From Limosilactobacillus frumenti DSM 13145 (lineage in GTDB: Bacteria > Bacillota > Bacilli > Lactobacillales > Lactobacillaceae), in NCBI RefSeq assembly GCF_001436045.1, contig NZ_AZER01000016.1, positions 1 through 64,000 of the forward strand: a stretch of 64,000 nt of DNA. Direction: 5' to 3'. The notes under the pieces were generated by a model that made no database searches, was not told the origin of the DNA, and saw only the letters and a program-made list of their open reading frames with translations. Numbering within the stretch: the stretch's first letter is position 1; each line of letters begins with the position of its first letter. Below, in pieces: positions 17,464-25,981 of this stretch. The translations under genes and the position numbers were made by a program.

Positions 17464-19659
17464 ATGCTCGGCTCACTATGGTTCTTTGTTCGGATCCTGT
17501 TATTAGATAAGCGAAATCTGACCATGATTAGCCTTTTATTGGGGATGGTGATAACAGGTTATTCTTGGGGGTTAAAGAATCATTTATACCGACAACAGGT
17601 AACGCAAACTACTGAAGTTCGTCAACACGTGGTAACAATTCCTGGTGACCAATTTCACATTAACGGTAATCGTCTTACTTTTGTCGGTCGCGATAATTCA
17701 ATGCACCAAACTGTTGCTGGCATGGCTTATCTGCGTGACCGCTATCAAGTGCAGCAATTGCAACATTCCACAATGGATATGCAAATAACGGTCGATGGTC
17801 AATTGCAACCGTTGATGCCACCCACGAATACTAATCAACATGACTTTCGTCCGCGTTCTTATTCTCAAGGTATTAGTAACCAGCTGCTGGTAAAACGGAT
17901 TGATAATATTAGACTTGTTGAACTATCCCGGCTAGATGTTCATTATTATCGGTTGCTAGCCAGTCGATATTTTGAGCATCTGCCTAGTCCATTAAGTAAT
18001 TATTGTGCCCAGCTAATTTTAGGAGAAACGGTCCAGCAAAGAGATCATGACTTTCAGGAAAGCGTTCGTCGTCTGGGTATTATTCATTTATTTTGTATTT
18101 CAGGATTACATGTGTCGGCCCTCGTTGCGGGGATTAGTTTAATTTTGACTTATTGTCGAATTACCAGGGAAACTAGTGAGTGGCTGCTTATCGTATTATT
18201 GCCATTTTACGCAATTATTGGTGGACAATCCGTGGGACTCGTTCGGGCTGTTTTAATGACTGAAGCGCACCTCATTGGTCGTAAGTACTACCAACTGTCC
18301 GCACTTGATACTTGGGCAGTCAGCCTTATCGGTGGAGTATTTATAAATCCATGGATCTTCCTTGGCCTAGGTGGGCAGCTCTCTTATTTACTATCCTTAG
18401 GCTTACAAGTATTTCCTAAAGAGTGGGGTAACTTTCGGCAGTCATTAACGCTAAATCTGTTAAGCTTACCGTCCATTGTTAGCTTTCTTTATGAAGTGCA
18501 CTGGTTAACATTTATTACCAGTTTCGTGATGATTCCATTATTTACTTATTTTGTTTTCCCAGCAGTTATCATTAGTGCAATCACTTACCGATTGTTACCT
18601 GGCTTGGCATCAATTACAAATAATCTCTTATTAGGTATTCAGAGGGTGTTAGTTACAGTTAGTGCTTGTCCAGGAATGATAACGTTTGGTAAGCCTCCAT
18701 TAATCGTTGCGATTGGACTACTTTTGGTAACGTGCTTGACGATTGATCACCACTGGCATTTCAGCTACTTTGCTCTTGGTATGACATATTTAATAGTGTT
18801 TATAATGATTCATTATCAACCGTTGGGGGAAGTTGCTTTTGTGGATATTGGACAAGGAGATTCAATCATTATTAGGACTCCTTTTAATCGCCGAGTATCG
18901 TTAATTGATACAGGTGGGAAATTACAATTTTCAAAGGCAACTTGGGCAAGACCTATTGATGCCAGCAATATGGCAGAACGGACAAGTGTCAATTACTTAA
19001 AGAGTAAAGGAATTCAACGCATTGATACAATTTACCTTAGTCATCATGATGCTGACCATATTGGGTACCTGGCGTCCTTTATAAAGAATTTCAAAGTCAA
19101 CGAAGTTGTTGTCCCATCTGGAATGGAGAAGCAGAGGGTTGTTCATCAATCAATCGAGGTGGTGTCTAAACCGCCAATCGTTAAACCAGTAGTTGCTAAT
19201 CAGTCTTTCCCCACAGGGTTAACATGCCTGCACCCATTTACAGTAGGTAAGGGCAATAACGAAGACTCACTTGTCCTGTGGGGACACTTTGGCAAGTTAC
19301 GTTTTATTTTCTCTGGCGACCTGGATCAACAGGGTGAACAAGCAGTTTTGCATCGTTATCCATGTTTGCGAGCGGATGTTGTTAAGTTAGGTCATCATGG
19401 TAGTAAGACTTCGAGTAACAAGAAATACTTAGCTGCTTTGCATCCACAAATAGGAATTGTTTCCGCAGGCCGCCATAATCGCTATGGTCATCCTAATCAG
19501 GAGACACTATCAACACTTCAGCAGTTACGAATTAGGAAATTATCAACTCAGCAGTATGGTATGATTCGTTATCGATTCTGTGGTCCGTATTCTTATTGGA
19601 CTACTACATTGAAAGGGGATGAACTCTCGTGGACATTAAAACCCTCGAAAAGCAATTAA
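17464..19659 (+). CDS. comEC: DNA-uptake channel ComEC/Rec2
   Basis: Polytopic protein forming the channel through which single-stranded DNA enters during transformation. From the first ATG (17464): an N-terminal membrane segment and soluble DUF4131 region, the competence transmembrane domain with about eight helices (about 195-450, LFCISGLHVSALVAG), and a C-terminal metallo-beta-lactamase domain (about 455-720) with HHDADHIG and LGHHGSKTS. The frame is open upstream to 17371 and codes for what looks like the true first half of the first helix (YLVFPALFVASLATVITSG), yet contains no ATG, GTG or TTG. An ATT at 17386 overlapping the comEB stop is the most likely original start. The gene is otherwise intact. 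Confidence 0.88.
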   Translation: MLGSLWFFVRILLLDKRNLTMISLLLGMVITGYSWGLKNHLYRQQVTQTTEVRQHVVTIPGDQFHINGNRLTFVGRDNSMHQTVAGMAYLRDRYQVQQLQHSTMDMQITVDGQLQPLMPPTNTNQHDFRPRSYSQGISNQLLVKRIDNIRLVELSRLDVHYYRLLASRYFEHLPSPLSNYCAQLILGETVQQRDHDFQESVRRLGIIHLFCISGLHVSALVAGISLILTYCRITRETSEWLLIVLLPFYAIIGGQSVGLVRAVLMTEAHLIGRKYYQLSALDTWAVSLIGGVFINPWIFLGLGGQLSYLLSLGLQVFPKEWGNFRQSLTLNLLSLPSIVSFLYEVHWLTFITSFVMIPLFTYFVFPAVIISAITYRLLPGLASITNNLLLGIQRVLVTVSACPGMITFGKPPLIVAIGLLLVTCLTIDHHWHFSYFALGMTYLIVFIMIHYQPLGEVAFVDIGQGDSIIIRTPFNRRVSLIDTGGKLQFSKATWARPIDASNMAERTSVNYLKSKGIQRIDTIYLSHHDADHIGYLASFIKNFKVNEVVVPSGMEKQRVVHQSIEVVSKPPIVKPVVANQSFPTGLTCLHPFTVGKGNNEDSLVLWGHFGKLRFIFSGDLDQQGEQAVLHRYPCLRADVVKLGHHGSKTSSNKKYLAALHPQIGIVSAGRHNRYGHPNQETLSTLQQLRIRKLSTQQYGMIRYRFCGPYSYWTTTLKGDELSWTLKPSKSN

Positions 19660-20657
19660 CAACTAAAGCACCGGCGATGATCTACCTTGTTTTAGGAACT
19701 CAGCATGTGCTCCTGCAACAGGCTGAACAACTATTTTTAAAGTTAATACCTCAAGAGCAACAAGTTATGAATGTGGGCCGCTATGATATGGAAACGACAC
19801 CGGTGGCCATGGCAATTGATGATGCAATGTCAGCACCATTTTTTGGTGATCGTCGACTAGTCTTAATCAGCAAGCCATATTTCTTAACTGGCGAAAAATC
19901 GAAGGCTAAAGTGGATCATGATTTAGCATCCTTACGAAAATACCTTCAAAATCCGGAACCAAGTACAGTTCTTGTTTTTCTAGCACCATATGAAAAATTA
20001 GATGGGCGGAAGGGACTAGTAAAGGTGCTGAAGAAACAAGCGGTTCAAGTTGATGCAGCACCGTTAAATGAGCGTCAAGCGAAACAACAAGTGGTTGATG
20101 AATTGGCTGGGGATGGCTATCAGATAGATAATTCGGCCTTGGAGGCATTAGTTCAACGGACAAATGCCGATTATGGACTCATGACGGCCAACCTCCCTAA
20201 GCTCAAATTATTAGCATACCAAAGTAAAAAAATTAATCAGCAGGATGTTATTGACCTGGTCCCGCAAACATTGGATGATAATGTTTTTGACCTGGTGACG
20301 GCTGTTTTAAAACGTGATCAAAAACGGTCATTGTCTCTATACCAACAACTGTTGGATAGTCAAGAACCACCACTGCGGATTAATGCCGTACTGGTCAGCC
20401 AGTTTCGTTTGTTGATTCAGTTAAAAGTTCTGAATGCGCGGGGACTAAGTCAGGGCACATTAGCTAGTCGTCTTCATGTCCATCCATATCGTGTCAAGCT
20501 TGGTTTGCAAACGACGCGGCACTTTTCATTACTGTCGCTTGAAAATGCTTACCTGGGGTTGATTAAGATTGAGAAGGCGCTGAAAACTAGTCAACGTGAT
20601 CCAGCGTTAATGTTCCAGTTGTTTATGTTGCAGTATTCCCAGCAAAAGGTTTCATAA
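19629..20657 (+). CDS. holA: DNA polymerase III delta subunit
   Basis: Clamp-loader subunit that opens the beta sliding clamp. Recognised from the N-terminal IYLVLGTQHVLLQQA region, GDRRLVLI, VFLAPYEKLDGRKGL and a helical C-terminal collar domain (HPYRVKLGLQ). 342 residues is normal. Starts at GTG 19629 with AAAGGGG about 10 bases upstream, overlapping the 3' end of comEC by 31 bases. The comEC-holA-rpsT order is conserved across Firmicutes. Confidence 0.92.
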   Translation: MDIKTLEKQLTTKAPAMIYLVLGTQHVLLQQAEQLFLKLIPQEQQVMNVGRYDMETTPVAMAIDDAMSAPFFGDRRLVLISKPYFLTGEKSKAKVDHDLASLRKYLQNPEPSTVLVFLAPYEKLDGRKGLVKVLKKQAVQVDAAPLNERQAKQQVVDELAGDGYQIDNSALEALVQRTNADYGLMTANLPKLKLLAYQSKKINQQDVIDLVPQTLDDNVFDLVTAVLKRDQKRSLSLYQQLLDSQEPPLRINAVLVSQFRLLIQLKVLNARGLSQGTLASRLHVHPYRVKLGLQTTRHFSLLSLENAYLGLIKIEKALKTSQRDPALMFQLFMLQYSQQKVS

Positions 20658-20662
20658 AGCAC

Positions 20663-20699
20663 AAAAACGGACCCAGCATCAAGCTGGGTCCGTTTTTTA
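20663..20699 (+). terminator. Terminator of the com-holA operon
   Basis: AAAAACGGACCCAGC pairs with GCTGGGTCCGTTTTT around a 5-base loop; a very strong hairpin with T tail. Confidence 0.9.
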
Positions 20700-20712
20700 A
20701 TTAACAAATGAA

Positions 20713-20747
20713 AAAAAAGACTAGGCAATTACTGCCTAATCTTTTTT
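20713..20747 (-). terminator. Terminator of rpsT
   Basis: Read on the minus strand, AAAAGA-TTAGGCA pairs with TGCCTAG-TCTTTT. It starts right after the rpsT stop codon and is followed by a T run. Confidence 0.85.
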
Positions 20748-20748
20748 A

Positions 20749-21003
20749 TTACTTAGCGTAACGTGCTGAAAGACGTGACTTGTCACGAGCAGCCTTGTTA
20801 GCCTTGATTAAGCCCTTGGAGTGGGCGCGGTCGATTGCTGAAATAGCAGCTTTGTATAGATCGTCAAGGTTGTCGGCACCGGCAAGCTTAGCCTTGTCGA
20901 ATTTCTTAATAGCAGTCCGCATTTTACTTAATTGGGATGCATTACGTGCTTCGGCCTTTTCGCTAGTCTTAACACGTTCGATTGCTGATTTGATGATTGG
21001 CAT
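20749..21003 (-). CDS. rpsT: 30S ribosomal protein S20
   Basis: Small basic helical protein that binds 16S rRNA early in 30S assembly. Typical sequence starting [15 protein letters not shown], with the core helix [10 protein letters not shown] and the C-terminal [19 protein letters not shown]. The ATG at 21003 is used, preceded by GGAGGTGAAACTC. An ATG 15 bases further out overlaps that ribosome site. 84 residues. It is divergent from rpsO and has its own promoter and terminator. Confidence 0.97.
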   Translation of the reverse strand: MPIIKSAIERVKTSEKAEARNASQLSKMRTAIKKFDKAKLAGADNLDDLYKAAISAIDRAHSKGLIKANKAARDKSRLSARYAK

Positions 21004-21057
21004 GAGTTTCACCTCCATTACCCAATATTAAGTTGACCAGAATTTTCAACATTTGTC

Positions 21058-21086
21058 ATTATACAAAAGAGTTGATGCCAATGCAA
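21058..21086 (-). promoter_or_regulatory. Promoter of rpsT
   Basis: On the minus strand: -35 TTGCAT, 17-base spacer, -10 TATAAT (21063-21058). The leader is about 50 bases long. Confidence 0.75.
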
Positions 21087-21114
21087 TAGGAAACAATTAT
21101 TTCGGGAAAGGAGC

Positions 21115-21143
21115 TTGCAATTTATTCTAAAATTAGGTATATT
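21115..21143 (+). promoter_or_regulatory. Promoter of rpsO
   Basis: -35 TTGCAA (21115-21120), 17-base spacer, -10 TATATT (21138-21143). Confidence 0.75.
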
Positions 21144-21149
21144 ACTTGA

Positions 21150-21245
21150 GGTTACTTAACCATTTGCCTCTTCTCAGTTTTACGATCCTCACCGACGTAA
21201 TACTTAGAACTAGGCGGACTATAAATTTGAAAGGTGGGAAATCAC
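21150..21245 (+). ncRNA. Candidate S15-binding leader of rpsO
   Basis: The roughly 95-base leader between the rpsO promoter and start contains several complementary stretches (GAGG with CCTC; GGTTACTTAACC) and a GGCGGACTAT segment close to the ribosome site AAAGGTGGG. Many bacteria regulate rpsO by S15 binding to its own leader. The position and structure fit this, but I could not fold it or match it to a known S15 leader class. Confidence 0.45.
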
Positions 21246-21515
21246 ATGGCTATTTCAAAAGAACGTAAAGATCAAATCATCAAGGAATTTGCTACTCACG
21301 AAGGTGACACTGGTTCAACTCAAGTTCAAGTCGCTGTATTAACTGCTGACATTAACGAACTGAACGAACACCTCCGTACTCACAAGCATGACTACCACTC
21401 ACAACGTGGTTTGATGAAGAAGATTGGTCACCGTCGTAATCTGTTAGCATACTTACGTCGGACTGACTTGGATGCATACCGTGAATTGATCAAGAAGTTA
21501 GGTCTTCGTCGATAA
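21246..21515 (+). CDS. rpsO: 30S ribosomal protein S15
   Basis: Primary 16S rRNA-binding protein that joins helices 20-22. Typical sequence: [51 protein letters not shown]. The start at 21246 (MAISKERK) is used, with AAAGGTGGG upstream. 89 residues, the exact family length. Monocistronic, with a terminator 14 bases after the stop codon. Confidence 0.98.
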   Translation: MAISKERKDQIIKEFATHEGDTGSTQVQVAVLTADINELNEHLRTHKHDYHSQRGLMKKIGHRRNLLAYLRRTDLDAYRELIKKLGLRR

Positions 21516-21529
21516 TTCATCAAATTTAT

Positions 21530-21558
21530 ACTCGTCCTTTCTGGGACGGGTGTTTTTT
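21530..21558 (+). terminator. Terminator of rpsO
   Basis: ACTCGTCC pairs with GGACGGGT around a short loop, followed by a long T run. Confidence 0.8.
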
Positions 21559-21675
21559 TATTCTTCGATTAGTTTCATTGCTCCTAACTTGTGTGTTAAG
21601 ATGTTATTAGCGTTTTATGCACGTATAAATTAATCACAACAATCAAGTGAATAAAAAACTAAAGGAGCTCTTTGA

Positions 21676-23466
21676 ATGAGTAATGTAAAAGTAATTCCGT
21701 TTGGCGGGGTTCGCGAAAACGGGAAAAATATGTATGCTGTTGAAATTGGTCATCAAATTTTCATTTTAGATGTGGGATTAAAATACCCAGAAAATGATTT
21801 GATGGGGATCGATGTCGTTATCCCTGATTGGGAATATTTAAAGCAACGTAAAAACGATATTGTGGGTGTTTTTCTGACACACGGACATGCTGATGCAATT
21901 GGGGCTTTGCCATATTTCTTAATGGATTTCAATGTTCCAGTCTTTGGTAGTGAAATGACGATTGCTCTTGCTAAATTAGCGGTCAAGAGTCATAAAGAAG
22001 TTAAAAAGTTTAATAACTTCCATGTTGTTGATGAGAGCACGGCCATTGATTTTGATGACGTCACCGTATCTTTCTTCTCCACCACGCATACTATTCCCGA
22101 CACTTTGGGTATTGTCTTGGAGACAAAGCAAGGCAACATCGTTTATACTGGTGACTTCAAATTTGATCAAACCGCAACGAAAGGGTACCAAACAGATTTA
22201 GCGAGATTAGCTGAGATTGGCTCACAAGGTGTTTTGCTTTTGATGAGTGATTCTGCTGGTGCTGGCATCACTGGTGCTTCTGCTCGTGAAAAAGATATTG
22301 GCGAATATATCAAAGAAACTTTCAAGTACCAAAGCGGTCGGATTATTGTTGCTTCTGTAGCATCAAATATCATGCGGGTCCAGCAAATTATTAATGCGGC
22401 TGTGGCTGTTAATCGGAAGATTGTGTTGTCTGGTGAAGATATTGAGCAAATCATTGATACTGCAATGCAATTAGGTAAGCTGAAGCTGCCAAACGATCTT
22501 CTTATTAGTATGAAAGAGGCTGATAAGCTTGATCCTAATCAGGTAGTGATCTTGGAAACTGGTAAGATGGGGGAACCAATTAAATCATTGCAGCAAATTG
22601 CCAATGGTGATAACGCCAACCTCCATTTAACGGAAGATGATTTAGTATTTGTCACCACAACGCCATCGTATGCACAGGAAACTGAGGTTCAGAAGACTAA
22701 GGATATGATTTATCGGACCGGTGCTGAGGTTAAGTTTATTTCTGATGATCTTAATCCGTCTGGTCATGCTAACCAGGATAATGAACAATTGATGCTCAAC
22801 TTTATGAAGCCAAAGTTTTTTGTCCCAATCCAGGGTGAATATCGTCTGCTAGATCGTCATGCTGAACTAGCTGAAGAAGTTGGTATCCCTGCTGATCATA
22901 TCTTCCTGTTGAATAAGGGCGACGTTCTGACTTATAAGAACGGTACCTTCCACGTGGGTGAACATATTGATGTTGCTAATACTATGATTGATGGAACAGG
23001 TATTGGTGACATTGGAAATATTGTCCTGCGTGATCGTCGGGTTCTCTCTGAAGATGGAATTTTTGTTGTTGTCGCCACTATTGATCGGAAGAATAAAAAG
23101 ATTGTTGCCCGTCCACAGATTACGTCGCGGGGCTTTGTCTTTGTTAAAACCAATCGTCAACTGATGAAGCAAAGTGCTGATTTGGTTGAAAAAGTGGTTG
23201 AAGAAAACTTGGCGGAAAAAGAATTTGATTGGGGCCACCTTAAGCAAAGTGTCCGCGAGAAGCTTAATCGATTCTTGTTTGATCAGACCAAACGGCATCC
23301 AGTGATCCTGCCGGTTATTATGGAAGTTAATCAGCACGCTCATCGTCGTAACAATAGTCATTCAAACAATAAGAAGGAAAATACGCAGCCTACTAAAAAG
23401 CAGAAGCAGCGTCATCAAGGACGCGGTCGGGGTCGTAAGCATCATCAAGATAATAAGGACAAATAG
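21676..23466 (+). CDS. rnjB: Ribonuclease J family protein, J2-like
   Basis: Metallo-beta-lactamase/beta-CASP ribonuclease that acts in mRNA turnover and rRNA maturation, usually as a J1-J2 complex. The beta-CASP core runs over about residues 1-450 and an extra C-terminal domain ends in a very basic Q/R/K/H-rich tail (KQKQRHQGRGRGRKHHQ), probably RNA-binding. The metal motif HxHxDH reads HGHADA (His69, His71, Asp73, Ala74), and the later motif usually written SGH-H...HGEYR reads SGHANQ...QGEYR. Missing metal ligands mark the J2 type, which has weak activity alone, so I call it J2-like. Strong ribosome site AAAGGAG; own terminator. Confidence 0.85.
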   Translation: MSNVKVIPFGGVRENGKNMYAVEIGHQIFILDVGLKYPENDLMGIDVVIPDWEYLKQRKNDIVGVFLTHGHADAIGALPYFLMDFNVPVFGSEMTIALAKLAVKSHKEVKKFNNFHVVDESTAIDFDDVTVSFFSTTHTIPDTLGIVLETKQGNIVYTGDFKFDQTATKGYQTDLARLAEIGSQGVLLLMSDSAGAGITGASAREKDIGEYIKETFKYQSGRIIVASVASNIMRVQQIINAAVAVNRKIVLSGEDIEQIIDTAMQLGKLKLPNDLLISMKEADKLDPNQVVILETGKMGEPIKSLQQIANGDNANLHLTEDDLVFVTTTPSYAQETEVQKTKDMIYRTGAEVKFISDDLNPSGHANQDNEQLMLNFMKPKFFVPIQGEYRLLDRHAELAEEVGIPADHIFLLNKGDVLTYKNGTFHVGEHIDVANTMIDGTGIGDIGNIVLRDRRVLSEDGIFVVVATIDRKNKKIVARPQITSRGFVFVKTNRQLMKQSADLVEKVVEENLAEKEFDWGHLKQSVREKLNRFLFDQTKRHPVILPVIMEVNQHAHRRNNSHSNNKKENTQPTKKQKQRHQGRGRGRKHHQDNKDK

Positions 23467-23472
23467 TATTAT

Positions 23473-23501
23473 AAGGACTGGGATTGTGCCCAGTCCTTTT
23501 G
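23473..23501 (+). terminator. Terminator of the RNase J gene
   Basis: AAGGACTGGG pairs with CCCAGTCCTT around ATTGTG, followed by TTTT. The same GACTGGG-TTGTG-CCCAGTC core recurs at 34979-35003. Confidence 0.85.
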
Positions 23502-23537
23502 ATATTTACCTAGCAAGAAACCGCAGGAGTGAATGAC

Positions 23538-24437
23538 ATGAATGAGGAACAAATAAAAATTGCCCACGAGGCGGAAAAGTTTGAACACAATCAGGATTGG
23601 ACAAGGGCAGCAGATTGTTGGAATGACCTTAGTGAGCAGGTTGATGATCCCCAAATAACATTTAAAGCGGCGCGTACACTATACCTGGCAAAAAGATTTC
23701 AGGAAGCTTACCATGCCGTGCTTCACTTTCCAGATTCAGCAATTGATGTACATAATGGCTTGCTAATTATTAATATCTATTTGGCAGTTAATCATTACAT
23801 TTCGGGGCGAATGATTATTAATCAACTACCTGCAACAATTCGTCCACAGGCCAAAACATTAGTTAAAAATGCTGAAACTGAATATCGGCAAAAGTTTCAC
23901 TTAACGATTCACAATCAGCTACGCACGTTTTACCATTTGGGAGACTGTTCTTTAGCGGAACAACAGCAGCGGCTTGCGAGTGCAGATCAGTTACCACTAC
24001 CAGATTTTATGGTGGGGTGTCAGTTCTTACTTCGTGATCCCTTTACTAACCCATTCGTGCGTTCTGAATTATTAAATATTCTTCAACAATTACGATGGGA
24101 GAGGGAAGTTGTAATGCTAACGATTGATGATGAGGAGCATCACATTGTTCCAGCAAATTGTCCATCGGCGTATCAGGCAACTGCCATTAAACAATGTCGA
24201 AATATTATTGAACGGCAATTCACCAATACTAATCCCCAGTTATTGAAGACTTTAAGTCAGCAGCTTGATCTTCAAGCCATTCTATTAGTGCCAATTGCCA
24301 ATCAGATTATCCAGCAGCCAGACAAGTGGGTTCAGGTATTAAAAAGTTTGATGTTAGGCGAACCAATGCCAACCAATTCTGCCGGTGAACAACAGTGGCA
24401 GCGTAAAATCAATCAAATTATTGAAAAAATCAACTAA
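23538..24437 (+). CDS. Tetratricopeptide-like repeat protein
   Basis: 299-residue, mostly helical cytosolic protein without signal peptide or membrane segment. The first 120 residues show TPR-like helix pairs (AHEAEKFEHNQDWTRAADCWNDL, AARTLYLAKRFQEAYHAVL); the rest is not recognised. The function is unknown; similar TPR proteins are found beside tuf or RNase J in related lactobacilli. The start at 23538 is chosen because GGAG lies 8 bases upstream. A GTG 9 bases earlier overlaps that site. It may take part in protein-protein contacts, but no partner can be named. Confidence 0.7.
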   Translation: MNEEQIKIAHEAEKFEHNQDWTRAADCWNDLSEQVDDPQITFKAARTLYLAKRFQEAYHAVLHFPDSAIDVHNGLLIINIYLAVNHYISGRMIINQLPATIRPQAKTLVKNAETEYRQKFHLTIHNQLRTFYHLGDCSLAEQQQRLASADQLPLPDFMVGCQFLLRDPFTNPFVRSELLNILQQLRWEREVVMLTIDDEEHHIVPANCPSAYQATAIKQCRNIIERQFTNTNPQLLKTLSQQLDLQAILLVPIANQIIQQPDKWVQVLKSLMLGEPMPTNSAGEQQWQRKINQIIEKIN

Positions 24438-24517
24438 AGTCGAATAAACTCATTTACAAATTCAAAGATAGTTGATATCATGTTAAAGAATTCTTCTTGA
24501 GAGCCATGTGATTAATC

Positions 24518-24546
24518 TTTTCATTGGCGAAAAGAAGTAGTACAAT
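24518..24546 (+). promoter_or_regulatory. Promoter of tuf
   Basis: -35 TTTTCA (24518-24523), 17-base spacer, -10 TACAAT (24541-24546). It is followed by a leader of about 60 bases. Confidence 0.55.
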
Positions 24547-24560
24547 ATCTATAAGGGTGT

Positions 24561-24581
24561 GTCAGTCACGTGTTGACTGGC
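24561..24581 (+). promoter_or_regulatory. Inverted repeat in the tuf leader
   Basis: CAGTCA-N5-TGACTG with flanking G-C and T-G pairs lies in the transcribed leader, some 25 bases before the ribosome site CAGGAGG. It has no T run and so is not a terminator. It may be an RNA-stabilising hairpin or an operator. Confidence 0.5.
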
Positions 24582-24615
24582 ATTATACTTGTAAATTCAC
24601 AGGAGGTTTTCATTA

Positions 24616-25806
24616 ATGGCTGAAAAAGAACATTATGAACGTACAAAGCCCCATGTAAACATTGGTACTATTGGCCACGTTGACCATGGGAAGACTACTT
24701 TAACTGCTGCTATCACTAAGGTATTGGCTGAAAAGGGTCTGGCAAAGCAAGAAAAGTTTGAAGATATCGATGCCGCTCCAGAAGAAAAGGAACGTGGTAT
24801 CACTATCAACACTGCCCACGTTGAATACGAAACTGAAAAGCGTCACTACGCACACATCGATGCTCCAGGTCACGCCGACTACGTTAAGAACATGATCACT
24901 GGTGCTGCACAAATGGATGGTGCCATCTTGGTTGTTGCTGCGGATGATGGTCCTATGCCACAAACCCGTGAACACATCCTCTTGGCTCGTCAGGTTGGTG
25001 TTAAGTACATCGTTGTCTTCCTGAACAAGGTTGACCTTGTTGACGATGACGAATTAGTTGACCTTGTTGAAATGGAAGTTCGTGACTTACTTAGCGAATA
25101 CGATTTCCCTGGTGACGATATTCCTGTTATCCGTGGATCTGCTTTGAAGGCTCTTCAAGGTGACCCAGAACAAGAAAAGGTTGTTCTTCACTTGCTCGAT
25201 GTTATCGATGACTACATTCCAACTCCAAAGCGTCCTACTGATAAGCCATTCATGATGCCTATCGAAGACGTCTTCACTATCACTGGTCGTGGTACCGTTG
25301 TATCTGGTCGTATCGACCGTGGTACTGTTAAGATTGGTGACGATGTTGAAATCGTTGGTTTAACTGACAAGGTACAAAAGTCAACTGTTACTGGTTTGGA
25401 AATGTTCCACAAGACTCTTGACCTTGGTGAAGCCGGAGATAACGTTGGTGTTCTTCTTCGTGGTATTTCACACGACCAAGTTGAACGTGGCCAAGTTCTT
25501 GCTGAACCAGGTTCAATCCAAACTCACAAGAACTTCAAGGGTGAAGTTTATGTTATGACTAAGGAAGAAGGGGGCCGTCACACTCCATTCTTCTCAAACT
25601 ACCGTCCACAATTCTACTTCCACACCACTGATGTTACTGGTACTATTGAATTACCAGACGGTGTAGAAATGGTTATGCCTGGTGATAACGTTACCTTCAC
25701 TGTTAACTTGCAAAAGCCAGTTGCCCTTGAAAAGGGTCTAAAGTTCACTATTCGTGAAGGTGGACACACTGTTGGTGCCGGTGTTGTATCCGACGTCTTA
25801 GACTAA
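24616..25806 (+). CDS. tuf: Elongation factor Tu
   Basis: GTPase that carries aminoacyl-tRNA to the ribosomal A site. Seen: G1 GHVDHGKT (about 19-26), switch region [14 protein letters not shown]3 DAPGHADY, G4 NKVD, then beta-barrel domains II and III. 396 residues. Strong ribosome site AGGAGG. Codon use is strongly biased (GGT, CGT, GAA, AAC, AAG), as expected of one of the most highly expressed genes. Single gene with its own promoter and terminator, not linked to rpsG-fusA here. Confidence 0.98.
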   Translation: MAEKEHYERTKPHVNIGTIGHVDHGKTTLTAAITKVLAEKGLAKQEKFEDIDAAPEEKERGITINTAHVEYETEKRHYAHIDAPGHADYVKNMITGAAQMDGAILVVAADDGPMPQTREHILLARQVGVKYIVVFLNKVDLVDDDELVDLVEMEVRDLLSEYDFPGDDIPVIRGSALKALQGDPEQEKVVLHLLDVIDDYIPTPKRPTDKPFMMPIEDVFTITGRGTVVSGRIDRGTVKIGDDVEIVGLTDKVQKSTVTGLEMFHKTLDLGEAGDNVGVLLRGISHDQVERGQVLAEPGSIQTHKNFKGEVYVMTKEEGGRHTPFFSNYRPQFYFHTTDVTGTIELPDGVEMVMPGDNVTFTVNLQKPVALEKGLKFTIREGGHTVGAGVVSDVLD

Positions 25807-25827
25807 TTTATTAATTAGTTAACAGTC

Positions 25828-25862
25828 AAAAGGATGCGGAGTTATTCCGCATCCTTTTTTTA
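25828..25862 (+). terminator. Terminator of tuf
   Basis: AAAAGGATGCGG pairs with CCGCATCCTTTT around a 7-base loop, followed by a T run. Confidence 0.9.
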
Positions 25863-25884
25863 TTGCAACTAAGCTTCCAATAAG

Positions 25885-25913
25885 TTGCAATTAACGAGTC
25901 TGTAGGGTACACT
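25885..25913 (+). promoter_or_regulatory. Promoter of tig
   Basis: -35 TTGCAA (25885-25890), 17-base spacer, -10 TACACT (25908-25913). The -35 box is the right arm of the inverted repeat TTGCAACT-N12-AGTTGCAA (25863-25890), which could be an operator. Confidence 0.7.
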
Positions 25914-25981
25914 ATTAAAGTATGTAAAGACCAGCCTTTTAAAGGATTATGGTCAATTTGATCAATATTGGAGGAAATAAA

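Noticed and set aside
22867-23361. Minus-strand ORF of 164 codons inside the RNase J gene
   Set aside because: Antisense to a conserved domain; composition and lack of a ribosome site mark it as a shadow.
23341-23460. Possible repeat or CRISPR-like array in the 3' part of the RNase J gene
   Set aside because: It is low-complexity coding DNA for a basic tail; no regular repeat-spacer pattern.
25945-25975. CtsR-type operator near tig (GGTCAATTTGATCAA)
   Set aside because: It does not keep the GGTCAAANANRGTCAAA tandem heptads; it is an imperfect inverted repeat within the leader.
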